A stretch of DNA of 64,000 bases, from NCBI GenBank assembly GCA_903632075.3, contig CAHIKZ030003348.1, forward strand, positions 916,001 through 980,000, in the 5' to 3' direction. This DNA comes from Acanthosepion pharaonis (Eukaryota > Mollusca > Cephalopoda > Sepiida > Sepiidae). This document shows, in pieces, positions 9,421-19,180 of the stretch. A program made the position numbers and the translations under genes. The notes under the pieces are model-generated. The model saw only the letters and a list, made by a program, of their open reading frames with translations. It had not been told where the DNA came from and did no database searches. Numbering within the stretch: the first letter of the stretch is position 1; each line of letters starts with the position of its first letter.

Positions 9421-9884
9421 ACTACAGAAATGAATGTCTTGATGGAGAAAATGAACTTTTTGTCTGTAGTTTTTCATATTTTTTTTTTTATTTTTTTATC
9501 TTTTTAACATGAATCTTTTAACATTCCTTGTGTTGGTCAAACAGTCTCTTTTAAGTTGTTATTTGAGATAAGAGCTGGCTGGATCTATGCTTCTCTGAAT
9601 TCCCTTGGTCATTTTGACAGTTTTATTGGTCCTGGAGAGGGGATGTGTCTCTGTTAAGTGTTTGTGTGTGTGTTATTTGGTTCTTAGGGAGTGAGTGAGT
9701 ATGATATGTGTAAGCGTGTATATTGCTGTGAGTGTGTGTTATCATTTTGGCTCATTAGGGAGTGAGTGAGTATGATGTGTAGGAGTGTGTATATTCGTGG
9801 GGTGTGTGTATAAGTGTGAGGCCTCCACACCTCCGTAAGCATGTCTGTCTTGTGTGGGTGAGAAATGTGGGTAGGTTTTGATAT
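9421..9884. other. No gene; GT-rich stretch
   Basis: Loose TGTGTG/GAGTGAGTGAG repeats run from 9660 to 9830, with 'gagtgagtgagtatgat' occurring twice (9690 and 9762). The minus-strand frame across 9742-10119 merges this with the inverted repeat to the right and is not a gene. Confidence 0.5.
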
Positions 9885-9950
9885 AATTAGGAGGATTTGA
9901 AATAATCATAATTAAGTAATTCATCGAGTCTAGAAGAAACCTTACGGAAA

Positions 9951-9999
9951 GCACAGGGCAATAAAATTTTGTCTTATATTTGAGACTCATCAGCAGTGC
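9951..9999 (-). ncRNA. Degenerate type I hammerhead ribozyme motif
   Basis: On the minus strand: GCACTG (stem I), CTGATGA (intact core, 9987-9993), GTC-loop-GAC (stem II), then AAAA where GAAA should be, a lost stem III, and CTGTGC (9951-9956) closing stem I with one mismatch. The architecture is recognisable but the 3' half of the core has decayed. Confidence 0.55.
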
Positions 10000-10075
10000 G
10001 CATCCACTACAGAGAATTGAAACCCGAACAGTTACGATTGTAATTGTCCTGGATTCAATTCTCGGTAGTGGATGC

Positions 10076-10122
10076 GCACTGCTGATGAGTCCCAAATATA
10101 AGACAAAGCGACCGTCCAATGC
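10076..10122 (+). ncRNA. Degenerate type I hammerhead ribozyme motif
   Basis: GCACTG (10076-10081) is followed directly by a perfect CTGATGA (10082-10088). A GTC...GAC stem II with a 10-nt loop comes next, then AAAGC in place of GAAAC, a short GACCG stem III region, GTC (10114-10116) and CAATGC (10117-10122), which pairs with the first strand except for one mismatch. Element order and spacing match type I hammerheads. The altered GAAA makes cleavage doubtful in this copy. Confidence 0.6.
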
Positions 10123-10180
10123 TTTCTGTAATCGTTAAGGTTTCTCCTAGACTCGATGAATTACTTAATTATGATATATA

Positions 10181-10726
10181 TCTTTATGTTACTCCTTTTT
10201 TGTTACGAATATTCTTTTAATATCCGTTTTGTCCTCGATTTTTGCTCTACTAAAAGAGACCCGATAAACCGTTTTAGATGGGTTTTTTTTAATTGTTGTT
10301 ATATTTCTGTATTACCAATTTACGGTAATATTTTTTGTTACTCCTTGTTTTTGGTATGAACTGTTACTTTTTTGTTATGAACTGTTACTTTTTTATTACA
10401 AACTGTTATTTTTTTGTTATGAACTGTTACTTTTTTGTTATGAATTGGCTCTTAATACATCTGCTTTTATTGCACTAACTAGCCTAAAATACGCACTCTG
10501 TGCCTACTTTTAAGCTAGCTCCAGTGTAGGGATAATTGGGCCTCTAGATTAAAACTAAAGGTAACCTCTGGTCTAGCTTAGAAAACAGCAATAATAATTT
10601 TGAAGAAAATAACTTTGAATGCCTCAGTTCACTTCATGGAACTTCAAAATCTCACTTTAACTCTGATTCGAGATATAAGACCAAAAAGACTTCTAGAGGT
10701 CCGTGTGTGTTTGCGTGCTGCATTAG
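10181..10726. other. No gene; short tandem run
   Basis: 'gaactgttacttttttgtta' and close variants repeat about four times at 10357-10445 (~25-bp unit). The rest is AT-rich and unassigned. Confidence 0.5.
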
Positions 10727-10815
10727 AAACACATGTGTAACTCCTGGTAGAATATTAAAAGGTCCAACTACAAGAAAATTGCCGGACTTCAATTAAGTCC
10801 AACTGAAGACAAACA

Positions 10816-10861
<46 letters not shown>

Positions 10862-11165
10862 AAATATATGTATTAAACAAAACAATTTTACAATGGACAT
10901 AGACAATAATATTTGCATGTGTGTGAACTTTTATGTGTGTGTTCTTTGCTGAATGTTCGTACGTACGTACGTGTATGTGTGTAAAATATTCATGGCGTCT
11001 CCCACAAATGGGAAGACATGGATCTTCTAATAGAGCTTACATTGTAGTCGCTGAAATAAAGAAATGAAGAATGGGACGAGGCGAGAAGTCGCCCAGTATT
11101 TATAATATAAGGAGAATGACCCCTAGCGAATAATTAGTGAATTAAGGAGGAGCTAACTCCGACAG
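10727..11165 (+). repeat. Family P dispersed repeat with internal (TA)n, copy 4
   Basis: This is a complete left-TA-right arrangement as at 4127-4560: 'aaaggtccaactacaagaaa', (TA)n at 10818-10857, 'aaatatatgtattaaacaaa', then the 'ggcgtctcccacaaatggga' hairpin. It ends 'aattaaggaggagctaactc'. Confidence 0.8.
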
Positions 11166-11689
11166 ACTGAGTTGGGCCGAAATTCCAATTCAGGCTGAAA
11201 ACTGAGTTCTGCCGGTCACAAATTCCTTTGAACTTCAATTGTGTTGAGTTCTTCAAATCATAGACTCTGCAGAACTTCAAAATTTCACGTGACGAAACCT
11301 CTCACTTAAATTCTGATTCCTTGGCATTTTGAAGAAATAAAATTGATTTCCTCAATTCACAAAATTTTGGAGATGTTGTAAACTAAATTGAAAACAAAAA
11401 AATAAATTCACAAAGTTTTGTATTACTTTAAACTCAATATATATTTTAAAAAAACTTTTAAAATCAGTAATTTTTTCAGTTGTTTTAAAATTTGACTTTT
11501 TAACTCTTCTCTCCTCATCCCGACAAAAATCCCAATGCTGGATGTTCAAACACCAGATGAAGGGCATATTTTCAATCCAGGGATTATCCTGACGCCAAAA
11601 AGATATATGTCTATGTAGAGTAAGTGTGTCCCGATTTAAAGGGGTTTCAAATACACGGAGGAACAGACAGAATTCGCCGTTTATTTATT
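11166..11689. other. No recognised feature
   Basis: The sequence is AT-rich. The word 'gaacttcaaaa' with a following 'ctctgattc'-like phrase occurs here (about 11270) and at about 10640, suggesting an old duplication. There is no convincing reading frame. Confidence 0.45.
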
Positions 11690-11915
11690 TAGAAGATAAA
11701 ATGTTGTACGCCTTGGAAAATAGTTCTCGTCTGTCTGAATAGATTAAATAAATTTTAATTCAAGTGATTAATACGTATATAACATTTATTTTGTTCTATT
11801 ATCAAACGTCTGCAGTTAATTATTTACGCTAATTATAATATTATTATTAGTAGCATATTAATTATCGTATTAGGTTGAGTCATAAATAATTTCCGTTTCT
11901 GCATATCAATATTTT
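11690..11915. repeat. Dispersed repeat Q, copy 2
   Basis: This matches 8720-9000 ('cttggaaaatagttc', 'tctgaatagatta', 'gtattaggttgagtcataaa'). It is shorter in the ATT-rich middle. Confidence 0.75.
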
Positions 11916-12189
11916 TCTTCAAATAATAAAAATATTTTCTGCCTGAATTTCTGGGAGGAGGAATTTTCATTATCTGCACTATTTATATTCGGATTAGTGT
12001 ACTCATCTTTCTTTTGTTATCACAGCATTTCGGCTGTTGTACCTTCGGCCTTCATCAGGTGTATATCGATCTGGGTAACCTACAGGAACTGAATTCTTTA
12101 TTTAATCTACGAGGATAGACTGTTCTTGTTTTTACTAGAAACTGAACATTTTTAATAATAGCTAGAAAATATATCCCTAGTACTAAATT

Positions 12190-12480
12190 GACTGTAAAGG
12201 CTCATCATGTTACAGTTGAAGTGGCTAGCTGTAACCGTGCTATGCTAACAGTTTCTTCTGTCGTACTTCTCGCTTGTGGAACTTTCTTCTGGCTTCTGGC
12301 TTCTTGCTCCCCAGTCAATTTTGACCTTCAAAAATTTAAATACAATTTCAATTGTTATCTATTGTCTTCTTAATTCTTGTTCTTCTAATGTTCTTTCTCC
12401 TAAACAGTGTTTATCTCATATTCTAACGCTCTGTAAGCCTTCATGACTTAGTGGCTTTGTTGTTTTGCTTGGGACGAAAT
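12190..12480 (+). pseudogene. LINE-J RT C-terminal scrap
   Basis: The segment translates with the tail words of the LINE-J protein: a Cys/Asn-rich stretch, then 'LACGTF', then 'FDLQKFKYNFNCYLL', followed by the 3' UTR phrase 'gtggctttgttgttttgctt'. The same order closes the copies at 15800-15990 and 29300-29487. Only about 60 residues remain and the catalytic domain is absent. Confidence 0.75.
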
Positions 12481-12659
12481 AATTTTAAAAACGTATTCAA
12501 TTTTTTGTTTAATCTGAGTCTTGTAATAATAATTATAGGTTGAAGATGAGAAAGGCGCCATTGCCCTAGGTAGGACATTTCTCGTTAATATAAAATGGCT
12601 AGAGGCTAGATTTTCCCCAAACAGATATTGTAAGCTTAATAATAATTTTGTGTGACTCA

Positions 12660-12837
12660 CACACATATATTTATTTGCGTTAATGTGAGTTTATAATATG
12701 TATAAAAATGCATATATATATTTATATACATATATACATACACACACATAAATTTATACATATATGTATATATATATATATGTATTTCGTTGCGTTGATG
12801 TGAGTTTATAATATATATAAAAATGCATTACACATAT

Positions 12838-12884
<47 letters not shown>

Positions 12885-12947
12885 GTTGCGTTGATGTGGG
12901 TTTATAATATATATAAAAATGCGTATATATGTATATTTATATGTATT

Positions 12948-12999
<52 letters not shown>

Positions 13000-13184
13000 T
13001 TAGCTGCGTTGATGTGAATTCATAATTTATATAAAAATGCATATATATATATATTTATATACATATTATACATACACACACATGTATGTATATTTATACA
13101 TATATATATATATATTTAGTTGCGTTGATGTGAGTTTATAATATATATAAAAATGCGTATATATGTATATTTATATGCATATTT

Positions 13185-13260
<76 letters not shown>

Positions 13261-13292
13261 GCTGCGTTGATGTGAATTCATAATTTATATAA

Positions 13293-13342
<50 letters not shown>

Positions 13343-13453
13343 CACACACATATATGTATATTTATACATACATATATATATATATATTTAGTTGCGTTGA
13401 TGTGAGTTTATAATATATATATAAAATGCGTATATATGTATATTTATATACAT

Positions 13454-13511
<58 letters not shown>

Positions 13512-13513
13512 TT
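12660..13513. repeat. Minisatellite: seven copies of a 40-bp core with TA/CA spacers
   Basis: The core 'gttgcgttgatgtgagttta' followed by 'taatatatataaaaatgc' recurs near 12676, 12790, 12885, 13003, 13120, 13262 and 13391. Copies are separated by variable (TA)n, (CA)n and TATACATA runs, so the period varies from 95 to 140 bp. Frames open on either strand here only translate TA and CA repeats. Confidence 0.85.
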
Positions 13514-13698
13514 AACCTTCTTAGGCGAAATGAATATTTAAAAGCACATGTGGAACCCCCGCTTTTTATTGTTAGTTGCTTCATAAATGTTGGGCGAATA
13601 GAAAAAGGGAGGAGTGGGAAAAGGAAGGGACGAAAGAAGAATCGGAAATAAAGCGTGTGCTTGGAGAATTAAGATCTTAATTGAAATAGATTGCATTA

Positions 13699-13768
13699 CT
13701 CCAACAGAGAACTGAACCCTGGTTTCCCACGTGACTGACAGGTATAGTTATCGCTATACCACTGAGAA
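13699..13768 (-). tRNA. Degenerate tRNA-Asp-like sequence
   Basis: On the minus strand, 'ttctcagtggtatagcgata' resembles the acceptor and D arm of animal tRNA-Asp. 'cctgtcagtcacgtgggaaa' resembles its anticodon arm (GTC) with about four extra bases, and 'ccagggttcagttctct' resembles the T arm. The acceptor stem no longer pairs beyond two or three positions. It is a tRNA pseudogene or the head of an old SINE. Confidence 0.5.
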
Positions 13769-13799
13769 CTAAAATTGATTGCATGTTCCCGGGGAGAAA

Positions 13800-14650
13800 T
13801 CAAAACATACGTTCTTACATAGCAGTGTCTAGGATACTTAGCATTATTCTATTAAGGACAACGCAACATAAAGTCTCTTCAATCATTTGCAAGGGTGAAG
13901 AACTGACTCTAAGCAAAGGGTACCGCTCGAGAGAGCAGTAAGCGAGTCTTTGAAACTTTGCATATTTAAACCCTTATATTACGCTATAATACCATCAGAG
14001 ATTGTTATATAATACTCCTTCTTCTATGTGTCGTCTTCGTTCAGGACGCTGACGATCGCGGCTCTCCACGTTTTCCGTCCTTTGTAACTTTTAAATTAAG
14101 TAAATTTTGATTTTTTGTCATCTCCGGACAAAACTGGTCGAGTCTTTCCGATCAGATCGTGAAATGAACGTCAACATGAACGGCGAATCGTCTAGAACTT
14201 TTCATACTAATGCAGGCGCCCCCCTCAAAGCTACATCCTACTTTGTTTTTAATTTTCATTAATGACCTTCCTGTTGGCATCAGCCGTCCTGGGTATGACG
14301 ATAAACTACATCCAGCAGCAAGGCCTCTGATCAGGAGATTTTGAGGAGCGTGGAACCATCTCTTAATTGCTGGTGTTCCCAGATCCACTTTGACCCGGGG
14401 TGGTAGCACCTGTTAAGGTTCCAACTATGGGCAAATAGTTAACCCCTAAACTGGGGTAAAAAAAAATAGGTTTTAATACCAGAAATACTACTTGTAAATA
14501 AATTATTACCAGGAATACATTTTTGAAGAAAAAATATTACCAAAAATAGATTTATGTAGGAAAAAGTATTACCAGCAAGAAAAAAGTTTGTCGGCATTAA
14601 ATAAACCATTGAGGTTAAGATTCCGTATAACAAAACAAATCAAACCTGGT
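13800..14650 (+). mobile_element. Composite non-autonomous element, copy B
   Basis: The head (13806-14150) matches copy A without its 300-bp insertion. The RT fragment (14160-14277) carries the words 'SRTFHTNAG' and 'FLIFINDLPVGIS'. The family V tail starts at 14278 at exactly the same junction as in copy A. The minisatellite part is short (14460-14580). It ends 'ggcattaaataaaccattga'. Shared head, junction and tail in two places show one mobile composite rather than two accidental truncations. It would need enzymes from elsewhere to move. Confidence 0.75.
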
Positions 14651-15990
14651 GGCATCAGCTCTCAAATTAGTATCTACACTGATGACACAACCATTTACTC
14701 TTGCCTTGATAGTAGGGTTGATGAGTCCAACAATCAAAATGGGCCTAATCAATGCTGAATTAGTTGATCATCTCTCATGGCAGGGTCTTTTTTCCTGACA
14801 AGCAATATGGCTTTCGTTTCTCCAGCTCAAATGCTGATGTACTGACGATAATTACGGAATGAATTTATCATACTCTAGATAAAAGTGGTGAAGCCTGGGC
14901 TGTAGCATTGGACATCTCGAAAGCCTTTGACAGGGTTTGGCATACAGGTCTTCTCCACCAGCTGCAAAGTTACGGTGACTCCAGATAAATTTTTGAACTG
15001 ATCCAGTCTTTCTTATCAAGTTATCCTGAATGGCCACTCCTCTAGATCCACGCGGGTGCCCCCCCCCCGAAACCTCCCCTCCTTAGTCCTATCCTGATTT
15101 TAATTTTCATTAATGACCTTCCCGGTGGCATCAGCTCTCAAACTGCTATCTACACTGATGACACAACCATTTACTCTTGTCTCGATACTATGTCTGATCA
15201 GTTTGATAAAGTCAAATTAGATGTTCAAAACGTCTGTTGTTAAGTGGAGCGAAGAATGGCTTGTTAATTTTAACACCTCAAAAACTAAACTGCTATCTAT
15301 TAATCATCTGATGCTAACCTCCAGGAGACTAACTCATTGCACTTTCATGAGCTAAAGTTCTCAGCTGACATGGAGAGGAAAGATTATATTGAATCCATTG
15401 CTAGGTCAGCTGTTAAGAAAGTTGGTTTACTGTATCGTGCTAGACAATTTTTCTCTCCAGAATCTATCTTACATATCTATGAGTCTACCATTTGTCCATG
15501 CTTAGAATATTGCTGCCACATATGGTCCGGTATCCCTGCTATTTATCTAGAGATTCTTGATAAAATCCAAAAAATAATCAGCAATATTATTAGTTCTGAT
15601 CTGGTGTCTTGGCTTCAGTCACTTTCCCACCACCATAAGCTTGCCGCCCTGTACTTTTTTTATAAATACTTTCATGGTAATTGTTCGGATGACTTCATAC
15701 CTAAACTTTTTGAATCTAAGCTCAGTACAAGATTGGTGATGGGGTCTTATGCCAACAGTTTCTTTGCTCACATTCTTGCTTGAGGAACTCTGGCTCCATG
15801 TTTTCCGACCAACTTTAATCTTCACAAATGTAAATGCAATGTCAATCGCTATCTACTGTCCTTCTGGTTACTCCTCTTTTGTTCCCGCTTCTTAGTAATG
15901 TTTCTGTTGTAATTCTTCTACACCCAATAACATCTTATGTCTTCTTAGTGACTTTACTGCTTTGCCTGGGGTGAACCTGGTTAAAAAAAT
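14646..15990 (+). pseudogene. LINE-J reverse transcriptase pseudogene (jockey/CR1-like), rearranged
   Basis: The palm motifs are readable across frames: motif A 'VALDISKAFDRVWH' (from 14903), degraded motif B 'GAPPPKPPLL' (near 15055), 'FINDLPGGISSQ', and motif C 'YTDDTTIYSC' (15151-15180, first position Ala to Thr). The longest intact piece, 15337-15783, is the connection/C-terminal region with 'YIESIARSAVKKVGLLYRAR', 'STICPCLEYCCHIWSG' and 'ILDKIQK'. A stray motif C copy (14665-14700) lies upstream of motif A, so an internal rearrangement occurred. The tail phrase 'actttactgctttgcctggg' marks the 3' UTR. The endonuclease half is absent. The family copies its RNA at nicked chromosomal DNA. 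Confidence 0.9.
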
Positions 15991-15994
15991 AAAA

Positions 15995-16150
15995 TATTCT
16001 AAATCCTGTTCTGCCACACATTTACACAAACTTGTTAGGTAGGTTATACAATGTTTTCCTCTGTACGTCTTGCCTTCAATATATCCTGTAAGTGTCAAAT
16101 TTCCCAAGCCATCTTTCCTCATTATGTGTATCTTTCTGATGTTAAGTATA
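15995..16150 (-). pseudogene. LINE-C C-terminal tail scrap
   Basis: On the minus strand the frame reads 'MRKDGLGNLTLTGYIEGK' then 'ITYLTSL', the conserved C-tail of LINE-C also seen at 55445-55850. It is placed tail-to-tail with the LINE-J pseudogene just upstream. Confidence 0.8.
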
Positions 16151-16154
16151 AATG

Positions 16155-17315
16155 CTGTAATGGGAAAGATGATAAACTACATGCGCATACTAGTTAAAGA
16201 CAATAAACTACGTTCAACAACAAGAGCTCTGATCAGGAGATTTTGAGGCGTGTAGAAACCACCTCTTAATTGCTGGTGTTCCCTGGTCCAGCTTTCCCCG
16301 GGATGGTAGCACCTGTTAGGGTTTCAGCTATGACCAATTAGTAAACCACTAAACTGAGGTCAAAATATTATGAAAGTGTAAAAATAGGTTTTAATACCAG
16401 CAATACATTTTTGTAAAAAATTATTACCAGCAATGCATTTTTGAAGAAAAAAATTATGACCAGAGGTGAAATATTACTAGCAAGCAATACATTTTTGAAA
16501 AAAAAAATTAGCATCAATACATTTTTGGAAAAAAAATTACCATCAATACATTTTTGTAAAAAATTATTACCAGCAATGAATTTTTGAAGAAAAAAATTAT
16601 TACCAGAGGTAAAATATTACTAGCAAGCAATACATTTTTGAAAAAAAAATTAGCATCAATACATTTTTGGAAAAAAAATTACCATCAATACATTTTTGGA
16701 AAAAATTATTACCAGCAATGAATTTTTGTAGAAAAAAATTATTACCAGAGGTAAAATATTACTAGCAAAAGCAATACATTTTTGAAAAAAAAAATTAGCA
16801 TCAATACATTTTGGAAAAAAAAATTACCATCAATACATTTTTGTAAAAATTATTACCAGCAATGAATTTTTTGAAAAAAAATTATTACCAGAGGTGAAAT
16901 ATTACTAGCAAGCAATACATTTTTGAAAAAAAAAATTAGCATCAATACATTTTTGGAAAAAAAATTACCATCAATACATTTTTGAAGGAAAAATATTACC
17001 AGCATTATATTTTTGAAGAAAATAAATATTATCAGCAATACATTTTTGAAGGAAAAAAATATTACCAGCAATACATTTTCAAAAAAAATATTACCAGCAA
17101 TACATTTTTGGAAAAAATATTACCAGCAATACATTTTCAAAAAAAATATTACCAGCAATACATTTTTGGAAAAAAAAATATAACTAGCAATACATTTTTG
17201 AAGGAAAAAATATTACCAGCAATAAAATCCTTGTAGGCATTAAATAACCCATTGATATGTTGTAAAATAACCCATTGATATGTTGTAAAATAAACCAAAC
17301 CAAGCTAAGTATAAA
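16155..17315 (+). repeat. Family V tail, copy C, with ~800-bp minisatellite
   Basis: The unique part matches copies A and B ('ctctgatcaggagattttga', 'gatggtagcacctgttaggg'). The tandem part (about 16380-17225) uses units such as 'ttaccagcaatacatttttg' plus an A-rich run. Within it a ~190-bp block ('gaggtaaaatattactagca' to 'accatcaatacatttttg') repeats four times, near 16460, 16605, 16745 and 16890. It ends 'ggcattaaataacccattga' with a short duplication of the last 20 bp. There is no RT fragment in front of this copy. The frames open at 16853-17236 are repeat translations. Confidence 0.85.
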
Positions 17316-17399
17316 TGTTCATTTTTGTTACCGTTATTACTACCATATTATTTTTTTAATCTTCTTTTTCCATGTGTCTATCTCTTTAAAGCTCTGACA

Positions 17400-17740
17400 A
17401 TAATCATTTTCCTTTGTAGCTGTTAGTAAATTTTATCTTTTTGCTATCCCTCCTATCCCTGTTTTTCTATCCATTTACAGAAACTAGGTTATGTGTTGTA
17501 TTCCACTGTCCCTCTTGCATTCTATCTGTACCTGGAGTGTCACATTTTAAGCCTTCTTTCTTCATTATGCATACTAGAAATTTCAACCGTTTCTATATGA
17601 TGTTCAGTGTTCTTTTTGTTTCCATTTTCTCTAAAACTTCATTGTTACTCACATGTTTACACCATGATATTCTCAGCATCCTTCTGTAGAACAAAATTTC
17701 TGTTGTTTCAAGTTTCTTCTTCGTTCATGAAGAGATTGTT
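17400..17740 (-). pseudogene. LINE-C C-terminal tail scrap
   Basis: The reverse complement aligns with the region at 59800-60060: 'catgatattctcagcatcct', 'atgcatactagaaatttcaa' and 'cctggagtgtcacattttaa' are the LINE-C tail in antisense. Several indels are present. Confidence 0.65.
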
Positions 17741-18081
17741 CAGTATTTATGTCTGTGTAGGAGAATAAGTGACTTGTATGAAATATCAAAACAAAAATGT
17801 GCGAAAATCAGTTGGATGTTTATTTTAGAATTCTTGTTAACGTTTCCCTCTCAACAAGCACTCTCAAAACAACTGAAAAAAATCTCATTACCATGGCAAC
17901 CTGCTACTTAAAAATGCAGTTTAATTTAAAAAGGATTAACAGTTTCGTTTTATCAATTCACCCCAAGCAAGGCAATAATGCCAGTAAGACACAAGTGGCT
18001 ACTGAAAGTGAAAGAGAATGAAAAGATTTTAGAAGAAACTGAAAAATAGATATTAAATATGGAACACAGGATAAACTTTTC

Positions 18082-18119
<38 letters not shown>

Positions 18120-18165
18120 TACATATATATATATAATATATATATATATATACCACCTAACGCTA
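17741..18165. other. Unassigned sequence with a LINE-J 3' scrap and CA/TA microsatellite
   Basis: 'caccccaagcaaggcaataa' near 17960 is the antisense LINE-J 3' UTR, also seen at 62515 and 34695. A (CA)n tract (18084-18115) and short TA tract follow. Nothing else is recognised. Confidence 0.5.
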
Positions 18166-18372
18166 AAAACTGAAGAACGATACATTATTATTTTCAAAAA
18201 TAAATAAACAAATGCACGACTTTGAGAGAAATGGAGGAGGGGGATATAAAGAAAGAAGAAGAAGAAGAAGAAGAAGATAGGGGAAGAGAAGAAAACCAAA
18301 TGTATTGTAAATACAAGAGTGGTGGGGTAAATTACATTTTTTATCCAGCATCATATGCACCTAAGAAAATAT
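18166..18372. repeat. ~205-bp direct repeat, left copy
   Basis: 'aaataaacaaatgcacgact', 'gagaaatggaggagggggat', an AAG run and 'gtggggtaaattacattttt' recur at 18853-19072. The two copies flank the tRNA-like module at 18375-18841. Minus-strand frames here are CT-repeat translations. Confidence 0.85.
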
Positions 18373-18374
18373 AA

Positions 18375-18800
18375 ATATATATATAACGACATTTAATGGC
18401 CTGAATGTCCAAGAATTTTCATAGAAAATATACGTCCCCGATAGGAATTGAACCTGTATAGAACTGCCATATAGCCTGACATGCTTTTACCAATTTAGCC
18501 ACAGAAGAACGTTTCGGTTAGCAAGGCCAATTTTACTGTTTTTAAACTACAATTCTCCATGATTTTCTCTCGTACATTCGTATCTGCTCGATGCGTATCC
18601 ACATGTAAACAAATGACGTCACACATTATGAAATGGACAAAGTCCGACAATTGTTTTAAGACATTTTTATGATTATAAATTCATTTTATAGATACAAATA
18701 TTTAAGCAAATGATCTGTTTATAATAAACAGTATTAATAACACTTAAAAAAAACGTAAAAACATAAAAAAATGTCATAAAATCATTGTCAGACTTTATCC

Positions 18801-18841
<41 letters not shown>
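18375..18841 (-). repeat. tRNA-like module (family T), copy 1
   Basis: Order on the plus strand: 'aatgtccaagaattttcata', the tRNA-like core (18436-18507), 'gtaaacaaatgacgtcacac', 'gaaatggacaaagtccgaca', 'tgtttataataaacagtatt', then an inverted end 'gtcagactttatccatttca' running into (TA)n. The inverted 'gaaatgga' words at the two ends look like terminal inverted repeats. Other copies are at 26833-28009 and 31900-32446. Confidence 0.75.
18436..18507 (-). tRNA. Degenerate tRNA-like core of family T
   Basis: On the minus strand, 'gtggctaaattggtaaaagc' resembles a D arm/box A and 'aggttcaattcctatc' a T arm/box B. The anticodon-arm region 'tgtcaggctatatggcag' is homologous to the better preserved copy at 27792. 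The acceptor stem does not pair. It is not a functional tRNA. Confidence 0.5.
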
Positions 18842-18845
<4 letters not shown>

Positions 18846-18852
18846 TGGAAAA

Positions 18853-19068
18853 TGGGAAAAACTGAAGAATGACATATTATTATTTTCAAAAATAAATAAA
18901 CAAATGCACGACTTTGAGAGAAATGGAGGAGGGGGATATAAAAAAAGAAGAAGAAAAAGAAGAAGAAGCAGAAGAAGAAGATAGGGGAAGAGAAGAAAAC
19001 CAAATGTATTGTAAATGCAACAGTGGTGGGGTAAATTACATTTTATCCAGCATCATATGCACCTAAGA

Positions 19069-19072
<4 letters not shown>
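18853..19072. repeat. ~205-bp direct repeat, right copy
   Basis: This is the same sequence as 18166-18372, with the AAG tract altered. It is preceded by 'gagatggaaaatgggaaa', a phrase that also follows the family T copy at 32447, so the flanks may belong to the mobile unit. Confidence 0.8.
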
Positions 19073-19144
<72 letters not shown>

Positions 19145-19148
19145 ACAT

Positions 19149-19179
<31 letters not shown>

Positions 19180-19180
19180 C
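19071..19180. repeat. (TA)n/(CA)n microsatellite
   Basis: About 70 bp of pure TA is followed by a CA run and more TA. The plus-strand frame 19015-19293 translates this tract. Confidence 0.95.

Larger units (their letters stand above)
9885..10180. repeat. Head-to-head inverted pair of hammerhead-type short repeats
   Basis: Arms of about 130 bp are near-mirror images. 'taattcatcgagtctagaag' on the left faces 'ctagactcgatgaattactt' on the right, and 'actcatcagcagtgcgcatc' faces 'gatgcgcactgctgatgagt'. The centre (10020-10050) contains 'ggattcaattctc', a possible pol III box B-like word. The transcript could fold into one long hairpin. A related family lies at 53520-53930. Confidence 0.85.

Noticed and set aside
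9742..10119. 125-codon minus-strand frame
   Set aside because: It spans a GT-rich stretch and one arm of the inverted ribozyme-like repeat; there is no protein motif.
17958..18360. 113-codon minus-strand frame with Phe run resembling a signal peptide
   Set aside because: The Phe run is the AAG tract in antisense inside a duplicated 205-bp repeat; a near copy appears at 18788-19003.
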